64,000 nucleotides of DNA from the NCBI RefSeq assembly GCF_000014005.1, contig NC_008009.1, positions 1,054,001-1,118,000 of the forward strand. Direction: 5' to 3'. A model generated the notes under the pieces. That model searched no databases. It worked only from the letters and a program-made list of their open reading frames with translations, and was not told the origin of the DNA. Below are positions 51,496 to 61,048 of this stretch, one piece after another. The DNA is from Candidatus Koribacter versatilis Ellin345 (GTDB lineage: Bacteria > Acidobacteriota > Terriglobia > Terriglobales > Acidobacteriaceae). The first letter of the stretch is position 1. Every line of letters starts with the position of its first letter. The translations under genes were made by a program, and so were the position numbers.

Positions 51496-54314
51496 GGCGC
51501 TTCGTTTTTAACACGATGCTTTGGAGCGGATTCACTTGGGTCCTGTTGGCGGCGATGGGGGTTGCTCAGCAACTGTCGACGCCGCTGCCTGCCCAAAGCG
51601 ACATAACAGATGCGCGTTCTTCCGAGAGCATGTCACTTCCAGCGTCCGCACTCATCAATCTTCTCAAACAACGTCCGGACTTGGTGATCGAGATTAAACG
51701 CGCCGCAGCGACATACCTTCAAGCGAAAGGAATGGACGTTTCGGAAGATGTAATCACCGACGACATGCTGTTCGAACGCATCAATACTGATCCGGATTTC
51801 CGCAAGTCGCTGACGTCGTGGTTGTGGACGCGCGGATACATCAATCAATCGGATATCGAGAATGCGGCGTTGAGCCAATCGAATTCTGGTGCCGAAGAAA
51901 GCGGGAGCACGCAACCCTTCGACTCACAGCTACCTACGACGTCGAATAGAGCGCAGAAAGTTCGTCCCTCGGGCCAAGAACCCGATCGAGAGCGGTATTC
52001 GAATTCCGCAAGTGCTGGCGTACAAGCGACGGGACCTGCGCAACCTCGTTCGCGCGTATCGGAGGAAGCTGGCGATCCGAACCAGCCTACTCAAGACGGC
52101 CTAGTACACCAACCCACTCCACTGAACCTTCTTGCGCTTCGAGATCTATACACGCAAGTTCCGGAACCAAGCTCGTCTCTTCGCCGGTTTGGTTCGGACA
52201 CATTTCTGCAACACGGACAGAGCGCAGAAGCCTCGATCGATCTCCCAGCTGGACCGGAATACGTTCTTGGCCCCGGGGATGTTCTGACTTTAAGCATGTG
52301 GGGAAGCATTTCCCAGACATTGCCGCGAACTGTGGACAGGGAAGGCCGGATTGTGCTGCCCGAAGCTGGTCCTGTCTCGGTCGCGGGACTCACGCTCGAG
52401 CAAGCGCAAGCTCTGACAGAGAAAATGCTGCGACCGCAGTTTCGAGATGTGCGGGTACAACTATCCCTTGCGCGAGTGCGCACTGTGCGAATCTACGTAG
52501 TCGGTGATGTGCAACGTCCCGGTGCATACGATGTGAGCGCCTTGTCGACGGTGGTGAATGCACTGTTTGCTGCGGGTGGGCCTACTGCTATCGGATCCTT
52601 GCGGACAGTGCGTCACATGCGAAACAAGGAGCTGGTGCGCGAAGTTGATCTGTACGATTTTCTCTTGCGAGGAATTCACGCGGACGTAGAACGCCTCGAG
52701 CCTGGTGACACGGTTCTCGTCCCTCCGGCGGGCCGCCAGGTGACTGTCTCCGGGATGGTCCGGCGCCCTGCAATCTACGAGCTTCGAGGCGAGAGATCGA
52801 TCGACGACGTCGTCGCTCTCGCCGGCGGACTCCTCGTCTCGGCGTCAACCTCACAGATACGGATCGAACGTGTCAGGGCGAACACAGCTCGCGTAACGGA
52901 CGAGATCACAGTTAAAAACTCGGACGATGCGTCTTCGGTTCGGGCATCGCTGCAAGCGTATGCGGTCGAAGACGGTGACAGAGTCGTGATTGCTCCGATC
53001 CTTCCGTATAGCGAACGTGCCATTTACGTGGAAGGGCACGTAATTCGCCCCGGCAAGATTGCATATCGCGACAACATGTCTGTTACCGATGTGATCAGAT
53101 CTTATAGAGACCTGCTGCCTGAACCCGCTGAGCGGGCAGAAATCATCCGGTTGCGTCCTCCCGACTTTCGGCCGGAAACCATCGAATTCAACTTGTCAGA
53201 GGCGTTGATCGGCAATAGCCAGATTCACTTGCAACCGTTCGACACGATTCGTGTCCTGGGCAGATACGAGTTCGATGCTCCGAAGGTCACGATTCAAGGC
53301 GAAGTCTTACGGCCAGGCACCTATCCCTTACCCGAGAAACTTACCGTCGCTCAGCTAGTGCGCTTGGCAGGAGGTTTTAAGCGTTCAGCATTAAAAGACC
53401 ACGCTGATCTCACCAGCTATGACGTGCAGCAAGGCGCCAGGGTCACGAGTCATCGCCTGTCGATTGATATTGGGCGGGCGGTTGATGATGCCGACTCCGC
53501 GGCTGACGTCGCACTGAAAACCGGCGATGTGTTAACAATTCACCAGATCGCTGGCTGGAACGACATCGGCGCCTCTGTGACTCTAGGAGGCGAGGTTGCG
53601 TACCCCGGAACGTATGGCATTCAGGAAGGGGAGCGACTCAGCTCGGTGCTGAAACGTGCGGGTGGTTTCCGCGACACTGCCTATCCGACCGGTGCGTATT
53701 TGTCTCGTGTCCAGGTGCGAGATTTCGAAGAGAAGAGCCGCAACGAACTCATCCGACAAATTGAAACTACCTCTGCAGCAACAAAGATTTCGCCTTCTCT
53801 GAGTACCACCGAGCAGGCGGCGACGCTGCAATTGATCACGCAGCAGCAGGAACAAGTACTGCAGCGGCTGCGGAATCAGCCGTCGACGGGACGGCTTGTG
53901 ATCAAGATCAATAGTGACATTGCCACGTGGGAAGGTACTCCCATCGATATCGAACTTAGATCTGGCGACGTGCTGACGATTCCCAAGCGACCTGGATTCG
54001 TGCTCGTCACTGGGCAGGTTTACAACTCGACCGCGATCACGTATGTGCCGGGGAGGGATGCGAATTGGTATTTGCATCGTGCAGGTGGACCGACCGCAAT
54101 GGCGAGCAAGAAAGAAATTTTCGTCATTCGGGCGAACGGCTCTGTTGTAGGTCGCGAGTCCGATGAGAGCGCGCTTCACGCCAAGTTGGACGCGGGCGAC
54201 GTGGTAGTTGTGCCTCAAAAGATCATAGGCGGCTCGATGTTCTGGCGAAATCTCCTGGCAACCGCGCAATTCGTGGCTTCTTTTGCGATCACTGCTAAGG
54301 TCGCTGGACTTTAA
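51492..54314 (+). CDS. Outer-membrane polysaccharide export protein with multiple SLBB domains
   Basis: 940 aa from the ATG overlapping the previous stop (ATGA). Signal peptide at residues 1-25. The polysaccharide export domain begins EYVLGPGDVLTLSMWG (about residue 255), followed by several SLBB domains with VYVVGDVQRPGAY-like repeats (here IYVVGDVQRPGAYDV) and VTLGGEVAYPGTYGI. Longer than Wza (379 aa), with many SLBB copies, as in Acidobacteria and Bacteroidetes. It would form or line the outer-membrane channel for the polymer. Confidence 0.9.
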   Translation: MRRFVFNTMLWSGFTWVLLAAMGVAQQLSTPLPAQSDITDARSSESMSLPASALINLLKQRPDLVIEIKRAAATYLQAKGMDVSEDVITDDMLFERINTDPDFRKSLTSWLWTRGYINQSDIENAALSQSNSGAEESGSTQPFDSQLPTTSNRAQKVRPSGQEPDRERYSNSASAGVQATGPAQPRSRVSEEAGDPNQPTQDGLVHQPTPLNLLALRDLYTQVPEPSSSLRRFGSDTFLQHGQSAEASIDLPAGPEYVLGPGDVLTLSMWGSISQTLPRTVDREGRIVLPEAGPVSVAGLTLEQAQALTEKMLRPQFRDVRVQLSLARVRTVRIYVVGDVQRPGAYDVSALSTVVNALFAAGGPTAIGSLRTVRHMRNKELVREVDLYDFLLRGIHADVERLEPGDTVLVPPAGRQVTVSGMVRRPAIYELRGERSIDDVVALAGGLLVSASTSQIRIERVRANTARVTDEITVKNSDDASSVRASLQAYAVEDGDRVVIAPILPYSERAIYVEGHVIRPGKIAYRDNMSVTDVIRSYRDLLPEPAERAEIIRLRPPDFRPETIEFNLSEALIGNSQIHLQPFDTIRVLGRYEFDAPKVTIQGEVLRPGTYPLPEKLTVAQLVRLAGGFKRSALKDHADLTSYDVQQGARVTSHRLSIDIGRAVDDADSAADVALKTGDVLTIHQIAGWNDIGASVTLGGEVAYPGTYGIQEGERLSSVLKRAGGFRDTAYPTGAYLSRVQVRDFEEKSRNELIRQIETTSAATKISPSLSTTEQAATLQLITQQQEQVLQRLRNQPSTGRLVIKINSDIATWEGTPIDIELRSGDVLTIPKRPGFVLVTGQVYNSTAITYVPGRDANWYLHRAGGPTAMASKKEIFVIRANGSVVGRESDESALHAKLDAGDVVVVPQKIIGGSMFWRNLLATAQFVASFAITAKVAGL

Positions 54315-54324
54315 GTTGAAGATC

Positions 54325-55611
54325 ATGCCATCCGACGACAGGCTTGCTGCTTCAGTCGATGTGACGAATGCGGTCCGCGTTAGTTCGCGCTTGGATCGAC
54401 TCGCCATCGGATGGGAGCGACGAGGCGCGATTGTCAAAGCCGCGGTGATAGGTGTGATCGTCAGCACGACTCTCGCTTTCGTTATTCCAAAGCAGTACGA
54501 GTCAACAGCACGCATCATGCCACCCGAAGGGGGAATGAGTTCGGCGATTATGGCGGCGCTGGCAAGTCGGGCTCTTCCGGGAAATCTTGGAGCAATTGCG
54601 GGCAGCCTTTTCGGCTTCCAAAGTACCAGCACGGTCTTCGTTAACTTGCTACAGAGTCGGAGCGTGACCGAACGGGTCGTTGATCGCTTTGATCTTCAGA
54701 AAGTCTATCGAAGCCGCTATAAACAGGACGCCCTAAAAAAGCTCCATCGGAGAACCGAGATTGCAGAAGACCGTAAGACGGGCATCATTACGATTACGGT
54801 CGCAGACACTGACCGTCGTCGCGCTCGCGATATGGCCCAAACTTATCTCGATGAACTGAACTCTCTGGTAACCCGTGTGAACAGTTCGGCCGCCGGACGA
54901 GAACGCGAGTTCATCGCACAACGCCTTGTCACAGTGAAGCGTGATCTCGATGATGCCGAACGCCAGTTGAGTGTGTTTTCGACGAAGAACGCCACGCTCG
55001 ACGTTAAAGAACAGACTCGCGCAATGGTCGAGGCAACAGCAAAACTAGAGGGAGAACTCATTATTGCGCGTTCGGAATTGAGTTCGCTAGATCAGATATA
55101 TGGGCCCGAGAATGTGAGAGTGCGGGCGGGTCGCGCTAGAGTCGGCCAATTGGAACATGAACTCAAGAATGCCACCGGCTCTGGTGTGCCGAGCGACATT
55201 ACCGAATCTACTCCATATCCTCCTTTAAGAGCTCTGCCAACGTTAGGCGTGCAATGGGCCGATCTCTACCGACGCGTGAAGCTGCAGGAAACGGTATTCG
55301 AGCTATTGACGCAAGAGTACGAACTCGCCCGCATCGAAGAGGCGAAAGCAATTCCAAGCATCAGCGTAATTGATCCGCCGAATTGGCCGGAACGCAAGTC
55401 CTTCCCGCCGCGATTGGTGATCATGCTCGTAGGGACCTTACTGAGTGTATTGGGAACCTTCTTCGTCATCGTGAGGAAGGCTGAGTGGCGCGCGGTTCCA
55501 GAAGAAGATCCGAAAAAGTTACTGTTCCGTGCCGTCATGCTCGACTTGAAAGAGGATAGCCCTCAATGGCTATCGAAGAAGACGGTTCACCACAATGGCC
55601 ACGAGCTCTGA
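54325..55611 (+). CDS. Wzz-type chain-length determinant protein
   Basis: 428 aa from the ATG at 54325 (weak ribosome site). A membrane segment near residue 40 (AAVIGVIVSTTLAFVIP), the motif YESTARIMPPEGG, a long coiled-coil-prone periplasmic region and a second membrane segment near residue 375 are the Wzz pattern. No tyrosine kinase domain is fused. It sets polymer length with Wzy. Overlaps the flippase gene by 17 bases. Confidence 0.88.
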   Translation: MPSDDRLAASVDVTNAVRVSSRLDRLAIGWERRGAIVKAAVIGVIVSTTLAFVIPKQYESTARIMPPEGGMSSAIMAALASRALPGNLGAIAGSLFGFQSTSTVFVNLLQSRSVTERVVDRFDLQKVYRSRYKQDALKKLHRRTEIAEDRKTGIITITVADTDRRRARDMAQTYLDELNSLVTRVNSSAAGREREFIAQRLVTVKRDLDDAERQLSVFSTKNATLDVKEQTRAMVEATAKLEGELIIARSELSSLDQIYGPENVRVRAGRARVGQLEHELKNATGSGVPSDITESTPYPPLRALPTLGVQWADLYRRVKLQETVFELLTQEYELARIEEAKAIPSISVIDPPNWPERKSFPPRLVIMLVGTLLSVLGTFFVIVRKAEWRAVPEEDPKKLLFRAVMLDLKEDSPQWLSKKTVHHNGHEL

Positions 55612-56935
55612 ATCGCTGACGGTTGGAATTCTCCAGCCGCGCAAACGAATTGAAGGCGCGCCCCTCGCACGGAACGTCGTGTTCAGCGTAGTCGACTACC
55701 TGACGCAACCGCTCCTGATGTTGCTTACAGCGCGCTACTTCGTCAGAGCGCTGGGGTTACCGCTTTTCGGGATTTGGATTTTGGTCCTCGCCATCATTGG
55801 GAGCAGTGGCAGCATCTGCACGGGTTTTGGAGACGCGGCATTGAAGTATGTCGCCGCTATGCGTGGCCGCATGGACGATGACGGTGTTTCGCGAGTTATC
55901 GGCTTATCTGCAATGCTGAACCTTTCCATGGGAATTGCGTTAGCGCTCGCGTTTTATGCGCTCGCACCCTGGTCCGCCACGCACATGTTCCATCTCAGCG
56001 GACAACTAGCTACCGAGTTCGTTACGGCTCTTCGCATTGGCGGGGGCGTCCTCGCCGTTCGGTCGCTATCCTTCGTTTTCATTGGGGCATTCCGCGCATT
56101 TGAACTATATGAGCGGGCAACTCAGGTTGTCGTGAGTACGAGACTTGCAACAGCTCTCGCGGCGCTCGTCTTGGTCTGGAAAGGGTTCGGAGTCGTCGCA
56201 ATTCTTTGGATCACTTTGATTTGCGAATTCGGAGCACTCTTAACGTTGGTGCACCGCGGCGCCGGGGTTTGGCGAGAGGTTCGTGTCCCGCGGCTTAAAG
56301 AAGATGACTGGCGATCGCTTACATCGTTTGGCTTCTTCGGATGGGTCCAGGCGCTCTCCGGAACACTCTTCAGCCAAGCCGACCGGCTCGTCGTCGCCGC
56401 TTTGCTCGGACCTTCAGCTTTGACCTATTACGGCGTGTGTGTGCAATGCACGCAGCCGATTCACGGACTGACCGCAGCTGGATGCAATGTCTTGTTCCCG
56501 CATCTGAGCACGAAGGTCGAGACCGCCGGCACATCGTATTTGCGGAAGTTTCTGGCTCGCGCATTTCGTCTCAACCTACTCACCGTTCTTGGGTTGGCGA
56601 TCGTGCCCCTCCTGTTGAGCAGACCTCTCCTCACACTCTGGATGGGAAAATCATTCTCCGACCATGCAGCTGTCACACTTTCCCTCGTGGCGGCGAGCTT
56701 TGCTCTCCTTGCTCTGAATGTCCCAGGTCACTACGCTCTCATGGCTCTCGGAGAGGTGCGGTACCTGACAATCTTGAATGTAGCCGGGTGCGTCCTGTCT
56801 CTCTTACTCGCTTGGTTCTTTATCCCGAAGATCGGAATCGCGGGAGCAGCGGCTGCAAGGCTGGCATACGGCCCGTTGACCTGGTTGTTGTATGCGAGGC
56901 TGCAGCGGCTAACAAGCCGGGAAGAGGCGAGATAA
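55595..56935 (+). CDS. Wzx-type polysaccharide flippase
   Basis: 446 aa, about 12 membrane helices. The opening RNVVFSVVDYLTQPLLMLLT and charged loops fit the MATE/Wzx superfamily. It would flip the lipid-linked repeat unit to the periplasm. Starts within the Wzz gene; the polymerase starts just after its end. Confidence 0.87.
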   Translation: MATSSESLTVGILQPRKRIEGAPLARNVVFSVVDYLTQPLLMLLTARYFVRALGLPLFGIWILVLAIIGSSGSICTGFGDAALKYVAAMRGRMDDDGVSRVIGLSAMLNLSMGIALALAFYALAPWSATHMFHLSGQLATEFVTALRIGGGVLAVRSLSFVFIGAFRAFELYERATQVVVSTRLATALAALVLVWKGFGVVAILWITLICEFGALLTLVHRGAGVWREVRVPRLKEDDWRSLTSFGFFGWVQALSGTLFSQADRLVVAALLGPSALTYYGVCVQCTQPIHGLTAAGCNVLFPHLSTKVETAGTSYLRKFLARAFRLNLLTVLGLAIVPLLLSRPLLTLWMGKSFSDHAAVTLSLVAASFALLALNVPGHYALMALGEVRYLTILNVAGCVLSLLLAWFFIPKIGIAGAAAARLAYGPLTWLLYARLQRLTSREEAR

Positions 56936-56937
56936 GC

Positions 56938-58119
56938 GTGTCTGCGGCATCGCTCCAAATTCGCGCGGCAATTACAAACGCAAGTCCTGTCGCGTTTTTG
57001 TTCGGCTGGTTCTTGTCAGCTCGCATAGCGTTGACACTGCTTGCATTCCAGGCGAATCCCGCGTCCGGTAGCGCGGCTGAAATTGGCGTGCTGTTCCTTT
57101 TCGTTTTTCTAGCTTGGACCTTTACAAGCAGTCAACAGCAATCCCTAGATGGCGCAACACCGCTTCGATGGATCTGCGCGTATCTTGCAATGACTGGGGT
57201 CAGCCTCTTCTGGTCGGTCACAGACTCCGTGGTGGTGGGGTTAGCGTATTGGGCAGGCCTCGCAGCGGAGTGTTTCGTAATTTACCTGATCATGAACTCA
57301 GGGGATGCGAACGAAAACTGTGAGCGAATCCTCTTCGGGTTCGTCGGAGGCGCAGCATTCGTCGGGCTTATTGCCTGGTACCTCCCTACTCTCTCGGACC
57401 TCCGAATCGGAGATGAAGATTTTCTACATCCCAATGCCTTGGGGTACGTCCTTGCTCTCGCAACACTGTGCGGGATGCATCTTGCCCGCAAGTCGCGGCT
57501 AGCGGGACTGCTTGCGGTGTTTTGCGGAATTACGCTCTGGAGGACAATCAGCAAAGCGTGCATCGCAGGCTTCATTGCCTCTGCGGCGTTTTACCTCTTG
57601 AGAGCGTCGCACTTGAGCCGCCGAGCCAAGATCGCCATCTATGCGATAGCGGCGAGCAGCATCGTCTTTGGATGGAGTTTGGTTGAAGCCTATGTCGATA
57701 TGTATGACCAAGGCAGCCACATCGAGACACTTACCGGACGGACCACCATCTGGAGCATCGCCTGGGAAGAGGGAATTAAAACACCGTGGCTGGGCCATGG
57801 TTTCTATTCTTTTCGCTTCGTCGTTCCAATGCTCGGCGACTTTTTCCCTTGGCAGGCACACAACGAGCTTCTTCAACAATTGTTTTGTTACGGAGTCGTG
57901 GGCTTGGCAGTGTTCGCCGTTTTATACGTGTCCTTCGCCCGCTTTCTGTACGTCCATCGAGGCCACGAATGGTTCTCGCTCGTGGTGGCGATATTCGTAT
58001 TCGTGTTGGTTCGAGGCATCGCCGATACTGAGCGCTTTGATCTCAACTTTCCCCTGTGGCTGTTGACTCTGTTCACGATGGTTATTGCCCGGACGCAACA
58101 GGAACGAGTGACAGCATGA
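56938..58119 (+). CDS. O-antigen ligase/Wzy-like polymerase
   Basis: 393 aa from a GTG two bases after the flippase stop. An in-frame extension to 56341 overlaps the flippase gene and is rejected. About ten membrane helices. The LTGRTTIWSIAWEEGIKTPW segment followed by LGHGFYSF and QAHNELLQQLFCYGVVG is the periplasmic loop signature of the O-antigen ligase/polymerase family. Polymerase role is inferred from the Wzx/Wzz context. Confidence 0.87.
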   Translation: MSAASLQIRAAITNASPVAFLFGWFLSARIALTLLAFQANPASGSAAEIGVLFLFVFLAWTFTSSQQQSLDGATPLRWICAYLAMTGVSLFWSVTDSVVVGLAYWAGLAAECFVIYLIMNSGDANENCERILFGFVGGAAFVGLIAWYLPTLSDLRIGDEDFLHPNALGYVLALATLCGMHLARKSRLAGLLAVFCGITLWRTISKACIAGFIASAAFYLLRASHLSRRAKIAIYAIAASSIVFGWSLVEAYVDMYDQGSHIETLTGRTTIWSIAWEEGIKTPWLGHGFYSFRFVVPMLGDFFPWQAHNELLQQLFCYGVVGLAVFAVLYVSFARFLYVHRGHEWFSLVVAIFVFVLVRGIADTERFDLNFPLWLLTLFTMVIARTQQERVTA

Positions 58120-58955
58120 GTAACCCATCCATCAGCATCGTCACACCGTCATTGAATCAAGGGCCATTCTTACGCGAATGTCTCAAGAGTGTAGCGAAAC
58201 AGGGCATTTCTGTAATCGAACACATCGTGATGGATGGGGATTCAACAGATGACTCCATGGAAACACTGAAAGCATTTGAGGCGGAATGCCGCTACCCGCT
58301 GCGATGGCAATCCAAGCGCGACAGAGGCCAGAGTGACGCTATCAACAAGGGCTTTAAAGAGGCCAAGGGCGAGATTATCGGGTGGCTCAATGCAGATGAC
58401 CGTTACCGCCCCGGTGCTTTTTCGGCGGTGCTAGATGCATTTCGGAAACACCCGGAAACGGATGTCTTATATGGCGATTACACGTGGATTGACGCGGACG
58501 GCGAAACCGTCCAACAGCGCCGCGAAATCGGGTTCAGCCCGTTCGTGCTTCTGTATCACCGCGTCCTTTACATTCAAACGACCGCAATGTTCTTTCACCG
58601 GCGAGTCCTTGATGCCGGCTACTGTTTAGACGAGAGTCTGCATTACGCAATGGATTTCGAGTTCTTCGTGCGGCTCAGTGCGAGTCGTCACCGATTTCTA
58701 CATGTTCCGGTGTTCCTGGGTGATTTTCGATTTCAGCCGAAAAGCAAGACAACACTTCATCCCGAGAGACAGTTGCAGGAGCAAACAGACATCATGCAAC
58801 TGTACTCACCAGTATTTCGACACTGTCCTCGTGGGATGTTCGCTACCGGGATGACATTCGGCCTACGTACTGCGGCCGCGATTCGAAGGTATAGCGAGAA
58901 AGCCGTTCGCGGCTATTACTTGACGCAATTTCGAACCGCCGCACCAACTGACTAG
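58116..58955 (+). CDS. Family 2 glycosyltransferase
   Basis: 279 aa from the ATG overlapping the polymerase stop. Starts SISIVTPSLNQGPFLRECL with IVMDGDSTDDS, GQSDAINKGFKEAKGEIIGW and NADD (a DxD-like metal site). GT-A fold cytoplasmic enzyme adding one sugar to the repeat unit. Sugar specificity is not readable. Confidence 0.9.
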   Translation: MSNPSISIVTPSLNQGPFLRECLKSVAKQGISVIEHIVMDGDSTDDSMETLKAFEAECRYPLRWQSKRDRGQSDAINKGFKEAKGEIIGWLNADDRYRPGAFSAVLDAFRKHPETDVLYGDYTWIDADGETVQQRREIGFSPFVLLYHRVLYIQTTAMFFHRRVLDAGYCLDESLHYAMDFEFFVRLSASRHRFLHVPVFLGDFRFQPKSKTTLHPERQLQEQTDIMQLYSPVFRHCPRGMFATGMTFGLRTAAAIRRYSEKAVRGYYLTQFRTAAPTD

Positions 58956-58964
58956 AGAAGCAAC

Positions 58965-60134
58965 ATGCGCGTCGTAATATCCGCACTTTGGGGCGCGACT
59001 CAGCCCTCTGGCATATGCCGGACGGTCGATGGGCTTGTCCGTGGAATAAAGGAAATTGCTTCGGATGTCGAACTGGCGATCGTCGTCGGCAAGTGGCAGC
59101 GCGGTTATTTCGAGGATTGCTTCGAAATCAATTCGTCAAATGTGCGGCTCGTTGACGTAGATATTCGAAACAACTCTGTCAGTCGCAACTTGTGGTACGT
59201 GTTCGGACTGCCGCGGCTCGCGAGGAGAGTCTCCGCCGACATCGTACACATGGCGTTCCCGGCTCCAGTGATTCGCTCGGCTTTTCATTGTCCAATCGTT
59301 ACCACCCTGCACGATCTTTACCCGTACGACAGTCCGAGCAATTTTGGTTACCCGCACGTGTTTGCGAATCGAATGGCGTTGAGACGAGCGATCAGCGCCG
59401 CCGATCGCGTCATTTGCGTTAGCGACTTTACACTGTCGAGATTTCGTGAGCGATTTCCGGTGCCAGCTGCACACAAGGGCGTCCATATTGCCAACGCTAT
59501 TGTGGCGAGCACTTCAGCGGAAGCGGGACAGTCGCAGATCGATGGTCCTCTGTTCCTTGCTGTGGCACAGCATCGAGCTAACAAGAATCTAAATTTATTG
59601 CTTCGCGCGTTCAACTTTTATCGATCGCTCACCGATGCCAAGGCGGGTCTGAAACTGGTAATCGTGGGGATGGATGGCCCTGAAACCACGCGCTTACATC
59701 ACCTTGTTGATCGACTCAGTTTACATGAGACCGTTGTGTTCCTCGCAGGTCTCACGGAGGGCGAACTGGCGGCCCTCTATAGGGATTGCGAGTTGTTTGT
59801 CACACTCTCCAGCGTTGAAGGATTTGGATTACCACTAAGAGAAGCGATCGAGTCTGGATCGCGAGTTGTTGCTTCCGACATCCCGGCGCACGGGGATGTT
59901 GAGCGTGGCCGCTGTGAATTCGTTGCTCTCGGTGGGGACGACGAGGTTTCGCGAGTTGTTGCGGCGTTTCAACAGGCCTTGAGCTCTCCGAGAAGGTTTT
60001 CGACTAGTTCCCGTCAACAATCGCCTTCCCGAACCGCAAGCAAGTATCTCGATCTCTATAGCGCAGCGGTACGCGGGCAGGCAACGAAGGGAAAGCATCC
60101 GTCCAACGAGTTATCGACCTTGGAGCATCGATGA
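58965..60134 (+). CDS. Family 4 glycosyltransferase
   Basis: 389 aa. The GT-B C-terminal domain has FLAVAQHRANKNLNLLLRAF, LAGLTEGELAALYRDCELFV and SSVEGFGLPLREAIESG (EGFGLP nucleotide-sugar site), then VVASDIPAHGDV. Typical mannosyl- or related transferase of GT4. Overlaps the next gene by four bases. Confidence 0.9.
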   Translation: MRVVISALWGATQPSGICRTVDGLVRGIKEIASDVELAIVVGKWQRGYFEDCFEINSSNVRLVDVDIRNNSVSRNLWYVFGLPRLARRVSADIVHMAFPAPVIRSAFHCPIVTTLHDLYPYDSPSNFGYPHVFANRMALRRAISAADRVICVSDFTLSRFRERFPVPAAHKGVHIANAIVASTSAEAGQSQIDGPLFLAVAQHRANKNLNLLLRAFNFYRSLTDAKAGLKLVIVGMDGPETTRLHHLVDRLSLHETVVFLAGLTEGELAALYRDCELFVTLSSVEGFGLPLREAIESGSRVVASDIPAHGDVERGRCEFVALGGDDEVSRVVAAFQQALSSPRRFSTSSRQQSPSRTASKYLDLYSAAVRGQATKGKHPSNELSTLEHR

Positions 60135-60955
60135 GCCATTTAGGGGAATCGAGAAAAGCAAATGTGTTCGGTGTAGCGATCGAGCCAGTAAACATGCAGT
60201 TGGCCGTGTTGCGGGTGATCGAGGCGCTAAGGGATCCTCCATCATATGTATGTCTTGCTGGTGCCCATGGAATTGTTGAAGCTCGACGGAACATTGAGTT
60301 GGCGCGCGCCTATCGCGATGCCTCTTTTGTTTTGCCAGATGGAATGCCTACGGTGTGGATTGGTCGTCACCAAGGGTTTGTGAGCATGGATCGTGTGTTC
60401 GGGCCTGAATTCATGTTTGCGGTGTTCCAAGCTTCAGAGGGTACGGGCGCGAGGCACTTTCTGTATGGCGGGGAGGTCGGTGTAGCCCAGGAACTTCAAT
60501 CCTCGTTGAAAAAGAGATTTCCGAAATCCAATATCGTCGGAACCTACACGCCGCCCTTTCGAAGTCTGAGCCAAACAGAAGAGACCGACTTGGAACAAAT
60601 GCTTCGCGTCGTTCGTCCGGACTTCATGTGGATCGGTCTTAGTACGCCGAAGCAAGAGATATTTATGCGCAAATATCGCGACATGCTTCCGGTGAAGATC
60701 ATGATTGGAGTGGGCGCTGCCTTCGACTTTCACACCGGCCGCCTGACCGACAGTCCAACCTGGGTCAAACGTTCAGGTCTTCAATGGCTGCATCGGCTTA
60801 TCCAGGAGCCACGCAGGCTCTGGCGCAGGTATCTCCGCACGAACTCTATTTTCTTATGCCTTGCCATGCTCGAATTGGCTGGGTCTGAGCGTCCGCGGAT
60901 TTTGCCCGTAGCGAAGCCTGCAGCGGGAGTTCTAGACGATCCATTGGTGGAGTAA
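60131..60955 (+). CDS. WecG/TagA/CpsF-family glycosyltransferase (GT26)
   Basis: 274 aa. DASFVLPDGMPTVWIGR, HFLYGGEVGVAQEL, GTYTPPFRSLS and WIGLSTPKQEIFM are the conserved motifs of the GT26 family, which transfers ManNAcA or similar sugars to a lipid-linked acceptor. A 93-base gap with a weak AACGAA/TTCGTT hairpin (60954-60968) separates it from the epimerase gene. Confidence 0.92.
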   Translation: MSHLGESRKANVFGVAIEPVNMQLAVLRVIEALRDPPSYVCLAGAHGIVEARRNIELARAYRDASFVLPDGMPTVWIGRHQGFVSMDRVFGPEFMFAVFQASEGTGARHFLYGGEVGVAQELQSSLKKRFPKSNIVGTYTPPFRSLSQTEETDLEQMLRVVRPDFMWIGLSTPKQEIFMRKYRDMLPVKIMIGVGAAFDFHTGRLTDSPTWVKRSGLQWLHRLIQEPRRLWRRYLRTNSIFLCLAMLELAGSERPRILPVAKPAAGVLDDPLVE

Positions 60956-61048
60956 CGAAGTTTTCGTTTGTTTGATTGCGTTCCGGCTACTGAATTAGTG
61001 AATCACATCTCCGTGTTTCAATCCACAACTGAGAAAGAGAGTAGACGC

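Noticed and set aside
53583-54632. 349-codon open frame on the minus strand
   Set aside because: Antisense to the SLBB export gene and Wzz start; no recognisable domain.
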